Shown: one piece after another, positions 21,790 through 33,130 of the stretch
Position numbering within the stretch: position 1 is the first letter of the stretch
Layout: each line of letters starts with the position of its first letter
Assembly: GCA_026119855.1 (NCBI GenBank)
Contig: JAOWBW010000220.1
Span: forward strand, 550,828-614,827
DNA length: 64,000 nucleotides
Source of the DNA: Campanula takesimana
Lineage: Eukaryota; Streptophyta; Magnoliopsida; Asterales; Campanulaceae
Reading direction: 5' to 3'
Notes under the pieces: model-generated
Told to the model about the DNA's origin: nothing
What the model saw: only the letters and a program-made list of their open reading frames with translations
Database searches by the model: none
Translations under genes and position numbers: made by a program

Positions 21790-24762
21790 TTTTAGCCAAT
21801 TTTCTATATTTGAATACTTCTTTTCCATTGTTTTTCCTTTGATTAAGATATGATATTTCTTACTTTTTTATTTTGATTTTATTTTTCTTACGTCTTTTGA
21901 TTTTAATTTTAATTTTTTTGATATTTATTATTACATTATGATTTGCTTATGATTTTTTTGTTGATATTAATTTTAATTACATTATTTCTTTTCCTTTTGT
22001 TGTCTATTTTGATTAAATTTTTGAAAAAAGTATTAATATTTTTATTTTATTAGAATTAAAATTTTAAATTTTCCTTTTTTTATTATGATAATTTTTTTAT
22101 TTTTGTATAGTGATATTATGTAAAAGTGCATACAGTATGTTCTATTTTGTGACAATTTTTTTCTATTTTCATCAAGATTATGAATGTTCCTTTTCTATTG
22201 TTGTTCTTTTAATTAAGTTTTTATTTCTTATATTATTTACTCTTTTTACTTATTTTATTTTTTACATTTAGTTTATGTTTTTATTTTCCATAACTTTTAA
22301 AATATTTTTATATTTGTGATTTTTGTCTAATTAGTTATGTTTAACAAAGAAAAATTAAAAAGTGGAAATTCAATTGCCTGTTTATGAATAGCACTTATGA
22401 TTATATTTATTATTTAATTTTATTATTCATATATTCACTCTCAAATGAACTTTTATATTTTTAAATATTTCGATATTCACTTTCAAATGCAATGAAATCT
22501 GGAGGTTTAAAGAACATTGAAAGGTTAAGAACACTGAAAAGTAAAGCAAATTAAAAAGATTTGTTAGTAATGCTGTAAAATAAAATTTAAATTAGTCGCA
22601 GTTAAACTTTTTGAGCAAAATTAAATTTAAATAATGCTTGAATCTTTTATATTTTAGCCTCTTCAACTTTCACTGACCATACCACATATGCAATTTAGAT
22701 TATATTATACACTACATTGAAATATTAAGTTTTGTTCTTTTTTTTGTTATGATATAAATTTAATTGAATTGACCATAAATATCAAAAAGTTATATTAAAA
22801 AAAAAGTAAAGATTATCTTTTAAGATGGAGGGAGTAGAATGAGAGAATATATGTGTGCATGAACATGAAGAAGGGGAATGAAAATGTGGGAAATTTCAAA
22901 GGTCAATGTAGTGTGAATCTAATCATTCATGACATAATGACAATTAAAAATAAATTTGTACATTTACTCTAGAAAAGAATATAATATGACGATTCACTTA
23001 TTGTGTGGCATATGTGTAGTAGGGAGCTTCCAAAAAGAAAATGAACTAGCAAACCCACAAAGTTGAGGCCTATATAGTCTGATGTTTTAAAAGTCAGACC
23101 GTTGAATGGTCCAAGCCCTCATTTTCCACAAATGAATAATTTCAATTGGTTTGTAGTATTGGATATCGAAATACAGAATCAACCATTAACTTCATGTGCA
23201 ATTCTTTCAAAAAAAAAAAAAAATCATGTGCAATTGACTCACTCATTTTCTTTCCTCAAACTCCATCCATTATTTCTATGATTTTGTTGTATGGTTTTAT
23301 TATAAAACTAGATGTGTACAACTTACAAAAAATATGCATTGTGGTGAAATACATAAAGTTTTAACTATCAAGTGATTACTTTTATTGCAACAAAAATGAC
23401 ATAAGGTACCAAAATCGCACAAAGTGACCAATTGAGGTATTTTTTTTTGCATTTTTTTCCATTTAGATATTAGTCCATTGATAATAGCCTTAAAGAACTT
23501 CTTTCAACCTAAATTTGCTTGAAAAGGGAAAATAAAAAATCAAACCTAAACTTCTACATTCTTCTTCTCCTTCCCCCACCCCACTCACCCACCCCCCCCC
23601 CCACACACCAGCCACTGGCTACCTTCACATCTCTTCTTCTCCCATGCTTTCTCTTACTCCCACAATGCCAACTAGCCTTTCCGGGTAAGAAATGCAATTT
23701 TTAAAGAAGCTCGTTAGATTTTTCGTTAATTTGGTTAGCTTCCAACCATTACCATCCAAAAAAGACCAATTTCACCACAAAAGGTGAACATTAGGCACCA
23801 AATTACCAACATTGGAACATTAGGACCTAAATTGCAACTCATATGAAATATTGGGGCACTAATGTGCTATTTGCCCTTCAATTTTTCATATTTTATAACT
23901 GATAAATTTATTTCTCAGTTATTCTGCTTTTCAATTGCAATTTATGAATTCATTTATTAATTGCTTTTTTTTTTTCATTTGTCACATGTAAAATAGATAA
24001 ATTCAAAATTTTCAATTGCAATTGATAAATAACTATGATGGCATACAAAAAATACATTATGCATCAGTGGAATAGTTGGACAAAAGAAAACATGTTATCT
24101 AAAATATATCAAATTCAAACTTTAGTCGTATAGAAAATCAAATGGTACAAAAGAGAGTCTTTAAATGCACTAAAAATATTTAACATTGTAGGAGAATAGT
24201 TGGGGGTGGGAAATGATGATTTCTCAATCAACATGTGGAGCACCTTACGTCATGATACAATTCCACCAATCAATTATCCCCTATTGTATTTTTTCAACGC
24301 TATTGTGGCACTCATACATAATTCAGAAATGTTTTATCTAACCAAATTAATTAAGTCAATAGCCAGAACACGATCAAATTAACTTTAAAGGAACATATTT
24401 TAATAATTGACAAGAAAAAGAAGAATAAGGATTACAAGTTTACTAATTTCGGCGCTCCAACAAAAAAAATGAGAGATCTCAATTGGTTTCAGAAACACCC
24501 AACTCAAGTGTTGATGGCATAGTCACTGAGTTTCCTAATCTTGTAGGCCAATTGAAGAGGTAAAATTGGAATCATTTCTTTGTAGAGCATAATACATTTT
24601 GTTGGAGGGGAGGGTGATTGGAGAAGAAAGGGAGAGAGAGAGGGGGGCGTTGCTGGAGATGGTTGGGGAGGGGCTGGCCGGCGATTGACAAAGAAATTAA
24701 GATATATTGGTAAAGGTCAGGGTGGAGGTGAGAGAGGAAGATTTATAAAGGGTTGTGATGTG
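21790..24762. other. Long intergenic stretch, no gene supported
   Basis: T-rich to about 22340, then AT-rich. It contains a Stowaway-like end GGAGGGAGTAG at 22826, a C-rich run (CCCCCCCCCCCC near 23595) and, at about 23790-23880, a phrase ending GTGCTATTTGCCC that resembles one arm of a Mutator-like terminal repeat without a clear partner. A purine-rich GGAGGGGAGG segment is at 24604-24680. ORFs are short and not protein-like. Confidence 0.45.
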
Positions 24763-24973
24763 CAGTGGCGTATCCAGGATTTGAGGTGAGGGTGTGCACT
24801 TTTTTTTGGGGTTCGGGGGCGACAGTGGCGTATCCAGGATTTAGACTTAGGGTGCAAAACTTGATGCAATATAAAAATCACACTATTAAAAATAAAAACA
24901 GAAAACTCACGAACAAGGCAACAACAGTTACTGCCAATACACAAACACATAACAAGATTACTGTTCATAGTTT

Positions 24974-25060
24974 CTAACCTCCGGGACGGGGAGCCTCATT
25001 CGCTTTAGAGACTGAAGTAGCCGGCCCACATGATCTTTTCAAACTTCGAGGAGGAGCCAT
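24974..25060 (-). CDS. Small ORF MAPPRSLKRSCG... behind a splice acceptor, unknown
   Basis: Codes for 28 residues (MAPPRSLKRSCGPATSVSKA then NEAPRPGG, stop TAG). It follows a polypyrimidine tract and ACAG, so it resembles the start of a 3' exon in the transposon's minus-strand transcript. Basic and Pro/Ser-rich. Not recognised. It may be a remnant of the N-terminus of the parent element's protein or a chance ORF. Confidence 0.3.
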   Translation of the reverse strand: MAPPRSLKRSCGPATSVSKANEAPRPGG

Positions 25061-25633
25061 TCTGTAAAAAAAAAAACGTGGAGTTGAAATCAAAATTGAA
25101 TTTGAAGAAAAAATTAATAGTCAGACATGAACACATACAAATAAACAACATGTTAGATTTGCAACTGAAATTGAACAAGGTGGACTTAAAATCCCAACTG
25201 AAATTGAACAAAAAACAATCAGTTAGATTTCCACAGAAGTACTAAATCAAAATACTAAGTTACCCATGGTGCTTATGTAACTATCAACATAGGAATCATC
25301 CTGAAATCACAAAAGATTCAAACTTGCCCATTACAATCCTAACACATCAGAATCAAAACAATTGACAATTGACGGAAGGCAATAAAAAAACTATTCTGAT
25401 CAAAATCAGTCCTGATTTCCAAACCGAATGCAGGCATGAATTACAGCGTAAACAAAATTAACAATAATCAATATCTTGAAACTGGTCAGGCTATTGAATG
25501 ATAAAACACATCTGTACATTACAATACCAAAATCAATAAAAGTTTCATTATAGAAATACAAAGAACTAGCTTCACCATACCTTTACAAAATGCCAGTTCT
25601 TCAAATAGAAATGAAATGGAATGTAAAACGCAA

Positions 25634-25878
25634 GGCGAATTTGAGAAGAAGACAGGATTTGCCGACAGATGAATCGCCGATTAGCAGAAGCTTGAACCGA
25701 TAATCGCTGCAGGAAAAGGGAAAAAAAACATATTTAATTAACAAGATTATAGTTCATATTTTTCGATTTTGAAATAGTGAAAACCCTAGTTTTTTTTTTT
25801 TTTTTTTTTTTACAAATTTAGGGATTCTGATTTGAGATTACAGATTGAGTATGGAGGATACCGTAAACTGATAGACAT
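25634..25878 (-). pseudogene. Captured Rab GTPase P-loop exon with in-frame upstream ATG
   Basis: On the minus strand 25706-25634 encodes DYRFKLLLIGDSSVGKSCLL followed by LKFA. This is the first beta strand and P-loop of a Rab GTPase of the RABD/RAB1 or RABE/RAB8 type (family form GDSGVGKS; here the second Gly is Ser). A CTGCAG acceptor precedes it. Upstream, an ATG at 25878 codes MSISL plus two bases of a codon and stops at a GT donor (25861-25860). Removing the 155-bp intron joins the split codon as CGC (Arg) and runs straight into the Rab frame. After LKFA the match to Rab is lost and a stop follows about ten codons later. A fragment of a host gene carried by a transposon, not a working GTPase. 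Confidence 0.72.
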
Positions 25879-26235
25879 GTTCGAAGCAGTAACGGTGTTG
25901 GCTCCGTGGTTGCGCCCTATGGTCCCCGCCCTCTAAGATTTCTGAACTCTCGCCGTCGCTCTCTCAAACTCTCTCAAACTCGCAATATGAATTTAAAAGA
26001 AACTATCCATCTAGCGGCATACTAAGCAAAAAAGGGAAGGTCTATTTTGAAAGTTTTAATTTCACCAAATTCAATTGTTTTCATTTTAACACCTCACACC
26101 CTTATTCTTTCAAAAATAACACTTTGCATCCTTATAGTTATTATTATTATTTTTTATATAAATACTCGGTAATTTTTTTGAAAAAAGTCAGGGTGTGCAC
26201 CTGCCCACCCTGGCGACATACTGCATCCGCCCCTG

Positions 26236-27212
26236 ATTGGTGGGGTACTTTTGTCATTTATAATTGTTATAAAGAGGTCTAGGGACTCTAAGAGAGTTTT
26301 TATTTCAACTTAAGGATCTATTGGTAAAAAAAGAAAAGTTATGTTTTTATTGGTAAATGCTACAATCTTTCAGGGATTTTTTGTTAAAAATTCCATAAAT
26401 AAATCAAATGTGACATTTATTATGGCTCGGAGGAGTAAGTACTTACTACAAAATAGAAATTCTCTTCAATGAGTGTTTCTAGGGAAGTTACTAATTTCAA
26501 CAATATTTTATATTGTATGATAATTTATGTATATACTGCAAGTCCATGTACTGGATAATAGTAACGGCATTAATGTATATTAGAAATGAAGGTACTTTTT
26601 TTTCTCTCAAATTATTCGTTTCACACAACGTATTTACTTTAATGACAAACTTGAAAAGGTATTGTTCAGATTAACCACCTTTTAGTCTTTAAAGTTTTCT
26701 CCTGTTAATTTGATACTTTTAGTAGCGAATAACAATATATTTTCACTGCTTTAAAATAAACATTAAATTATACAATTTCGTAATTTTGCAGAATAATATC
26801 TGAGAAAAAGAAAAGTTCATTAGAAATCGCTACTATAACGAGCGACATCATTTAAATCACAGTACTAAACAATAAAGGAGCCTCTCTCTCCCATTTCTTC
26901 GTGTCTTCTTCATCTTCACCAAATCAACATCTATTTGCCATTAATTTTCTCCTTTTTCATATTTTCTTTGTAAATTTTTGTTGTATTCTTTTTCCAACAA
27001 CATAATTTTTTGTAATCTCAATCTATTGAGATTGCAAATTATTATGTTGTTGTTTTTAAATTTTATGTTACAATAAATTTCTCTCATCTGTTGAGAGCCT
27101 CGTATTACTCTCATTTATTGAGAGCCGTGTATTTTTCTCGTTTATTGAGAGCCTTGGATTTCACTCATTTGTTGAGAGCCTATGTTTTTTTCGTTTGTTT
27201 GTCTATTGTTTC
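26236..27212. other. Intergenic stretch with hairpin and short tandem repeat
   Basis: AT-rich. A 58-nt near-perfect hairpin lies at 26995-27052 and four 27-30 bp units containing TTGAGAGCC at 27079-27180. A CT-rich, UTR-like patch (about 26880-26930) precedes them. No protein gene recognised. Confidence 0.5.
26995..27052. repeat. 58-nt inverted repeat (hairpin)
   Basis: CAACAACATAAT at one end pairs with ATTATGTTGTTG at the other, and TAATCTCAAT with ATTGAGATTG nearer the loop. Only about three positions are unpaired outside the loop. Could be a foldback scar or a small-RNA precursor; nothing decides. Confidence 0.75.
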
Positions 27213-28181
27213 TGTTAGTGCAGACAGAGGTGTTACCTCAGATGTTACCACTGACAGTCTAAGTGTTGTGACGAAAATACTTTGTAATTTGACATTTCTT
27301 TCTAATATAATTTTATACTAATGTCCTAATATTATTGTCTAGATGTTGGTCCATATTTTCAGGTAATTATAAAGTTATTTTAGGAGCTAAAAACGTGAAG
27401 AATAAATTGATGGAGAATTACTCATAAAAGCCGAGTAAATGAGGGAGTTACAAACATATTTAACATGTGTTAAATATGTTAAATATGGAGAAGACCAAGT
27501 CCAAGGTTTGTTGCTGATCAAATGGATGAAGTACAAGGATGGGAAGCATGAAGTACAAGAAGGAGAAGCTTAGACTTGGGCAAGAAGAATTCGGTTGAGA
27601 TAATTATGGAAGTTGGACCGAGTCAAACTTGGATTGTGGAGAAGAAGTTCACACATGATCTCCCACTCTCCTCACACGTTTACAACAGCCCATGGCTGTT
27701 TCTTTGTGTAACCTCCAAGTATTTGTGGCTATATAAAGTGCTTGGATGAAGACATTGAAGACAAGCCAAAATTTACACACATCCTTAGCACAAGAACAAA
27801 GTACTTCTTGGCTCCTTTGTATCCTTCCTCCTATACACTCTTTTTCATACTCAAATACTTCGGGTTTGAGTGTGTTTTGGCTAGGACAGGATCATTGTAC
27901 TTTGTTTTTATTTTGGTTCCATAGAGCGTATATCATACTAGCTATAGGGAACCTTTTGACTTTGTAATTGGTATTGATTATAAAGTTTTCGCCATTTAGG
28001 CATCTCAAGTTATATTTATATAACTTGAGAAAAATATATCTCTTGTGCTATTTACTTTTCCGCTGCAAAACTCTTATATTTTCGGGTGTGTGTATTCTGT
28101 CCGTCAGCGTGTGTTACTAGGGATGTTACCTAACACTTGAGGTAACATCTGTTCTCAGAAAGCCTTTGACAAACAATTTCA
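27213..28181 (+). repeat. 5' LTR of Sirevirus
   Basis: Begins TGTTAGTGCAGACAGAGG and ends AAACAATTTCA. Contains a TATA-like CTATATAAAG (about 27730) and a terminal hairpin at 28122-28149. Confidence 0.9.
28122..28149. repeat. LTR-end hairpin GATGTTACCT / AGGTAACATC
   Basis: Perfect 10-bp inverted repeat around the 8-nt loop AACACTTG, 32 bp from the LTR end. The 3' LTR copy (34872-34899) has one mismatch (GGTGTTACCT). Each arm contains the GTTACC word repeated through the element. Confidence 0.85.
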
Positions 28182-28235
28182 ATTGGCAACAGAGCCCGGT
28201 CACTTGACATACTAAGTGGTTCGTTCCAGTTTGTC

Positions 28236-31058
28236 ATGGCTTTCGATCCTGCTAATCCCAATCAGAAACGTCTTCCTGTTTTAGATGGCTCGAATTATGC
28301 TTATTGGAAGATCCGCCTACGCTCGCATATCAAATCAATTGATCTTCGGGCTTGGCGATCTATAACAAATGGTTACTCTCTTCCTATGTTACCTCCAGAT
28401 GAAGATGGTGACGTGCAAGTCAAACCTGAATCTGAGTGGACTAATGAAGAGATTAATCTAGCGAATTTCAATGAAAAAGCAATTAATGCTATTTTTGAGT
28501 GGGTTGATATGCATATTTTCAAACTTATTCAAAATAGTTCCACTGCTCAAGAAGCATGGGAAACTTTACAAAGGTTTTGTGAAGGTGGTACTAGTGTGCG
28601 TGAAAATAAGCTTAGAACTCTCACTGGCAAATTTGAAAGGTTGAGGATGAGTGAAAACGAAACTATTTCTTCATATTTTGAAAAATTGTTTGATATTGCA
28701 AATGAGTGTCAACTTTTGGGTGAACCTTTTACCAACAAACAACTTGTTTCAAAAGCTATTCGAACTCTTCCCGAGAGATTCAATATGAAAGTTTCATCTA
28801 TTGAAGAAGCTCACAATCTTTCTACCATGAACATCAATTCTTTAATGAGCATTTTGAAAAATTTTGAGTCAAATCTCCTTGAACAAAGTGAGGCTTCTAA
28901 AGGAAAAAATGTTGCTTTAAAAGTGCAATCCTCAGATTTTTCAAATGATGATGAAGATGAAATTTTTGAAGAATTGGATGAAAGTGCCAGTGCTGCTTTA
29001 CTTGCTAGAAAATATAATGCAATGGTTAAAAAGTTTAACAATGAAAAAGTGCAGGTAAAAGCAAAGGAGAAACAAACCAAGGTGTATGATTCGATGCCAA
29101 GAAAGATGTTCCCATCTACTCAAAAGTCAGCCCCTATGCGCAGAGCATCCTCAGATCAATCAAGGTCTGATCCCAAATACATTGATTCAATTCAATGTCA
29201 TGCTTGTTCGGGATGGGGTCATTACGCAAACGAGTGTGCCAACACACTACGGAAGAAGGGAAAGAACCTATGGGTATCCCTGATTGACAATGAAGATGAG
29301 GGACCAGTCCAGGAGGAAGAACCAGAACAAACAAACATGTTTGTCACACTAAATGACTCGCAGACTGAACATGTTACCAGAGATGTTACGTCCACTGAGA
29401 TAACATCTGAGACTACACCTGTCAGGTATAACACTTTCAGTTCATATAATGATGTTTGTTCGGTGGTATCCACTAACCTTGATACAGGAAGTTCACAAGA
29501 AGATGAGCTGAGCAAAGATGAACTCATTGCTGGGTTAAAGAACCTTTATGAGGAGTTGCTAAAGGAATGGAAGAAAGAGAACAAAATGGTTAAAATTTTA
29601 ACCAAGATGAATGATGGACTCAAGGCCTACTTGACCCGCTTGGAAGTTCAAGCATCCAAGAGGGATGCCGAGCTAGAGAAAGTCAAGGCCAAATTGACTT
29701 TGGCCGAAACCACCTTGAACAAAATCAACACCGGATCATCCAAATTGGATGAGATTCTCAATATGAGTAAGCCTCTCAAAGCAGGTATTGGTTTCCGAGA
29801 ATCATTAGATAAAATTATTTTTTCTTTGAGTTGTGATGAACATGAAATATGTTTTGTGAAAGAACGTGCTTTTGATCAAAATTCTTTCTCTAATGACTCT
29901 TCTGACAAAAGAAAAGTGTGTCAATACTGTCACACCTCTGGACATTTTAAAAATAAGTGTAATACTCTTTCAAAGAAACAATCTAGTTATTCCGTGTTAC
30001 CTGAAGTGTTACCCAGCACTCCAGATAACACATTCTGTCAGAAGGTCAAAAACACACAAAAGAAGACAAGGAAACCTAAGTCTAAATTGAGATGCGATGT
30101 TGTTTACACTTCCTTAAAAACAAATATTGAAGGATCATGGTACTTTGATAGTGGATGTTCACATCACATGACGGGAACAAAGTTGTTTTTGAAAGACTAT
30201 GAATCTTTTCAAGGAGGTATTGTAACTTATGGTGGTGGAAGTAAAATCAATATAATAGGAAAAGGGACACTAAATGTGACTGGTTTTCCTGCCTTAAAAA
30301 ATGTCTTACATGTAGATGGTCTTGTTGCTAATTTAATTAGTATTAGCCAACTTTGTGATGACAATTTAAAGGTAAAATTCAACAAAAATACTTGTGAAGC
30401 ATTTGATTATACTAACAATTGTGTGATGACAGGAATTAGATCAAGTGACAATTGTTATCTTGTTGAAGACAAACAGGTGTGCCATTTGGCAAAAATATAT
30501 GTCACTACATTGTGGCATCAAAAGTTTGGACATGCCAATTATCGAAACTTGAAGAACATTTTCAAGTTTGAGGCTGTCAAAGGAGTCCCTAAACTGAATC
30601 TTAATAACAAAATGGTTTGTGGAGACTGTCTTAAAAATGAGGAGACTCGTGTTACCCAGTGTGCTGCCCAACACCAAGAGCAACACTTTGGGACAACACA
30701 TTGTTTTCAGCTTTTGCACATGGACTTAATGGGTCCAATCGAGGTAGAAAGCTTGGGAGGTAAGAGGTATATTTTTGTTATAGTTGATGATTTCTCTAGG
30801 TTTTCATGGATATATTTTCTAAGAGAAAAATCAGAAACTTTAGATAAATTTAAACTCTTGCACTCCAAAATCAAAAACATGTTTTACTCACCTATTTTTC
30901 GTATAAGATCTAATCATGGAAAAGAATTTGCAAATGTTTCCTTTTATACTTTTTGTAAGAAAAAGGGGATAAACCATGATTTTTCGGTATCAAAATCACA
31001 TCAACGGAATGGGGTGGCCGAAAAGAATTTTCAAAAAGATTTTGGGCTGAAGCTTTGA
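28236..31058 (+). CDS. Sirevirus Gag-protease-integrase polyprotein, C-truncated
   Basis: Open frame of 940 residues from MAFDPANPNQKRLPVLDGSN. Gag/UBN2 region about 10-230; zinc knuckle CHACSGWGHYANECAN (about 323-338); a predicted coiled-coil-like charged stretch (about 430-500); second zinc knuckle CQYCHTSGHFKNKC (about 564-577); protease WYFDSGCSHHMTG (about 634-646); GAG-pre-integrase LWHQKFGHANYRNL; integrase core with HMDLMGP and FVIVDDFSRFSWIYFL. The second catalytic region reads RIRSNHGKEF, with Asn where the family has Asp. After HQRNGVAEK a small deletion shifts the frame and the protein ends in NFQKDFGLKL. Gag and protease could still be made; integrase could not be active. Confidence 0.85.
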   Translation: MAFDPANPNQKRLPVLDGSNYAYWKIRLRSHIKSIDLRAWRSITNGYSLPMLPPDEDGDVQVKPESEWTNEEINLANFNEKAINAIFEWVDMHIFKLIQNSSTAQEAWETLQRFCEGGTSVRENKLRTLTGKFERLRMSENETISSYFEKLFDIANECQLLGEPFTNKQLVSKAIRTLPERFNMKVSSIEEAHNLSTMNINSLMSILKNFESNLLEQSEASKGKNVALKVQSSDFSNDDEDEIFEELDESASAALLARKYNAMVKKFNNEKVQVKAKEKQTKVYDSMPRKMFPSTQKSAPMRRASSDQSRSDPKYIDSIQCHACSGWGHYANECANTLRKKGKNLWVSLIDNEDEGPVQEEEPEQTNMFVTLNDSQTEHVTRDVTSTEITSETTPVRYNTFSSYNDVCSVVSTNLDTGSSQEDELSKDELIAGLKNLYEELLKEWKKENKMVKILTKMNDGLKAYLTRLEVQASKRDAELEKVKAKLTLAETTLNKINTGSSKLDEILNMSKPLKAGIGFRESLDKIIFSLSCDEHEICFVKERAFDQNSFSNDSSDKRKVCQYCHTSGHFKNKCNTLSKKQSSYSVLPEVLPSTPDNTFCQKVKNTQKKTRKPKSKLRCDVVYTSLKTNIEGSWYFDSGCSHHMTGTKLFLKDYESFQGGIVTYGGGSKINIIGKGTLNVTGFPALKNVLHVDGLVANLISISQLCDDNLKVKFNKNTCEAFDYTNNCVMTGIRSSDNCYLVEDKQVCHLAKIYVTTLWHQKFGHANYRNLKNIFKFEAVKGVPKLNLNNKMVCGDCLKNEETRVTQCAAQHQEQHFGTTHCFQLLHMDLMGPIEVESLGGKRYIFVIVDDFSRFSWIYFLREKSETLDKFKLLHSKIKNMFYSPIFRIRSNHGKEFANVSFYTFCKKKGINHDFSVSKSHQRNGVAEKNFQKDFGLKL

Positions 31059-31807
31059 GCACGGCTTGTCACATTTCAAATAGAGTCTTTCTAAGACCTG
31101 GTTTAACAATGACACCCTATGAGATTTTGAATGGGAAGAAACCACATGTACATTACTTCCATGTGTTTGGGTGTGTATGTTTCATATTAAAAGACTGGGA
31201 TTACTTAGCTAAGTTTTACTCTAAGAGTGATAAAGGCATTTTTCTTGGATATTCTCAAGACAATCATGCATATCGAGTGTATAATTTAAGCTTGGGAACT
31301 ATTCAAGAATCTGTGAACATTGTTTTTGATGACCTGTTAAGTGTTACAGATAAACCAGGTGATTATCCTCTCATGATACAGATGGAACAACCTCAAAGTG
31401 AATTTGACATTTATGTTGGACCAGATGTTGTCATAAGTGCTGGACCAGATATTGGCCCCAGTGTTACCGCACCTGAGGCAACACCAGAGATAACACCAGA
31501 AGTCAGTCCAGTTGCAGAAAATGAAAATAATGAGGACTCCAATAGAGTAGATGATCCCGTCAGAAGAGTTCCCCCGTTGTAGATTCAAAAGAATCATCCT
31601 ATATCCCAAGTGATAGGGAGATTAGACGAAGGGATACAAACTAGAGGTAAGGAACCGGTTAATTATCGAGACATGGTAAACCATTCATGTTTTCTTTCTA
31701 TGCTTGATTCTAAAAATATTTTTTTGAAAGATGAATATTTAATTCAAGTTTTTAACCATAAGAGATTTTCTAACTTTAAGAAGTCTCTTGTTCCGTGTCT
31801 TGTTTAA
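31055..31807 (+). pseudogene. Sirevirus integrase C-terminal and RT-start remnant
   Basis: Continues the integrase after the deletion: STACHISNRVFLRPGLTMTP, HVFGCVCFILKDWDYLAKF, KGIFLGYSQDNHAYRVYN. A TAG at 31580-31582 is followed in the same frame by QKNHPISQVIGRLDEGIQTR, the usual lead-in to copia RT, then MVNHSCFLSMLDSKNIF and a stop at 31805. The RT palm and RNase H are absent. The acidic linker (TAPEATPEITPEVSP) is encoded by GTTACC/ACACCAGA-type repeats. Confidence 0.82.
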
Positions 31808-33130
31808 ACCCCTTGGATCATCTTTGTTGTTGTATAATATTTTATTTTTTATTTAAAAAAAATCAATTTTTTTTTATGTTTCTCTGGTTTAAATCTGTCA
31901 GTGGGTAGCTTTTTCTATCCATTGACGGTGGCACATACTGACCTTTTTGTTATGGTAGGATAACACTCAAGGTAACATCTTTGATAAAATTCCCTTTGTA
32001 CTCAAAAGTGACGAAGTCACTAACTTTTTGATGAAATCAGAGGCATAAAGGCTAAAAAGCTCAGATAATACTTCCTTAGTATCTCGGGGTACGGCGCTCG
32101 TTACGACGATGCACTCTTGCCAAAGGGAGATGTTATCTTGTGACTTGTACTAAGTATTAAGAACATGGAGCTCGCAGCTACAGTGTATCCTACTTGAAAG
32201 GTACAAATCACCTAAGCATATTTACACTTTATAAGGACTCGAGGCACGGAGCTCGCTACTACGATGCTTCCTTGTAGATAAAGAAGTGTTAATATGTTTA
32301 AAAAATGCTTAAATTAAAAACAAGCTTGTTATGCTTGAAATACTTGAAAATAAAGAAAAAGCTTGTTAAGCCTCAATTGCTTATTAAAGAAGCATATCTC
32401 TGCCTCAAGTGTTTTAAAAATGAGGCTTGCCTTTGTCTTGTTTTAATTTTATCAAGAGATGTTTATCACAAATGATATCTTAAGTGTTACCATCGTTGCC
32501 ATTAACACATTAGTGTGTGCTACATTAGTTTTTTTATTTTTTATTTTCGGATTTGTTCATTAAATTTTCAGAGTTTGAAAGTCTTTTATTTTTAAAGAGT
32601 TTACAATTTTGAAAAAGTCTTAAACAAATCTTTTTAATTGTGGTAAAATATTCTAGTAACTATTTCCCTAAAATCTTGGATTCTATCTTCATTTTTGTGT
32701 GGGAATCGGTTACTCTTTCTTTTACCCGTCCTTTTTACTTTTTACTTATTATTTTTATTTTTATTTTCCTTTTCTTTTAAACTTTTTTTAAAAAAAAAAA
32801 CGTGGCCGCCGTTTGTGTAGGCCGGATGTGTAGGGAGTTAGGTATTTTGTGTGCAAGTAAATAGGGGAGTTTGATTAGGTTTGTTTAAAATGTGAGTAAA
32901 TGTAGGAGTCTTAGTTAATTTAGATGATAAGAGTTAAGTTTAAATTAATTTCTTCTCCTATTCACATTCCTTAACCTCCTAAAATCCTATCCCTATTTAC
33001 TCTCTCTTTCTCTCTCAAACGCACCTATATACTCCCTCCTCTTCATCGCTTTTTCTCTATCTCAGCAACCTTCCCCAAATCAAAAACCCTTCTCAAAAAA
33101 TTCTTCTTTTCTACCTTTCAAAATTTATCA
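31808..33130 (+). other. Sirevirus non-coding region with imperfect repeats
   Basis: No ORF of note. Three imperfect copies of a GC-rich block occur at about 32085-32113, 32164-32190 and 32240-32270: GGTACGGCGCTCG, CATGGAGCTCGCAGCTAC and GGCACGGAGCTCGCTAC, the first and third followed by ACGATGC. AAGCTTGTTA recurs near 32320-32370. Conserved non-coding motifs upstream of the 3' LTR are a known Sirevirus trait; that these are such motifs is inferred. Confidence 0.6.

Larger units (their letters stand above)
24763..26235 (-). mobile_element. hAT-like non-autonomous element carrying captured exons
   Basis: The left end CAGTGGCGTATCCAGGAT (repeated at 24823) and the right end, whose complement is CAGGGGCGGATGCAGTATG, share a 13-bp imperfect inverted terminus starting CAG, as in plant hAT-like elements. 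AGGGTGTGCAC occurs near both ends. No 8-bp target duplication could be found, so the outer borders are uncertain. The interior on the minus strand looks like a small split gene: a leader exon, a Rab-GTPase exon and a third exon. No hAT transposase domain is visible. Confidence 0.55.

Noticed and set aside
23790..23880. A fourth Mutator-like element
   Set aside because: One arm-like phrase ending GTGCTATTTGCCC was seen but no inverted partner or 9-bp duplication could be found.
24200..24382. 60-residue ORF (MGVGNDDFSINMWSTLRHD)
   Set aside because: Short, AT-rich surroundings, no recognised domain or splice context.
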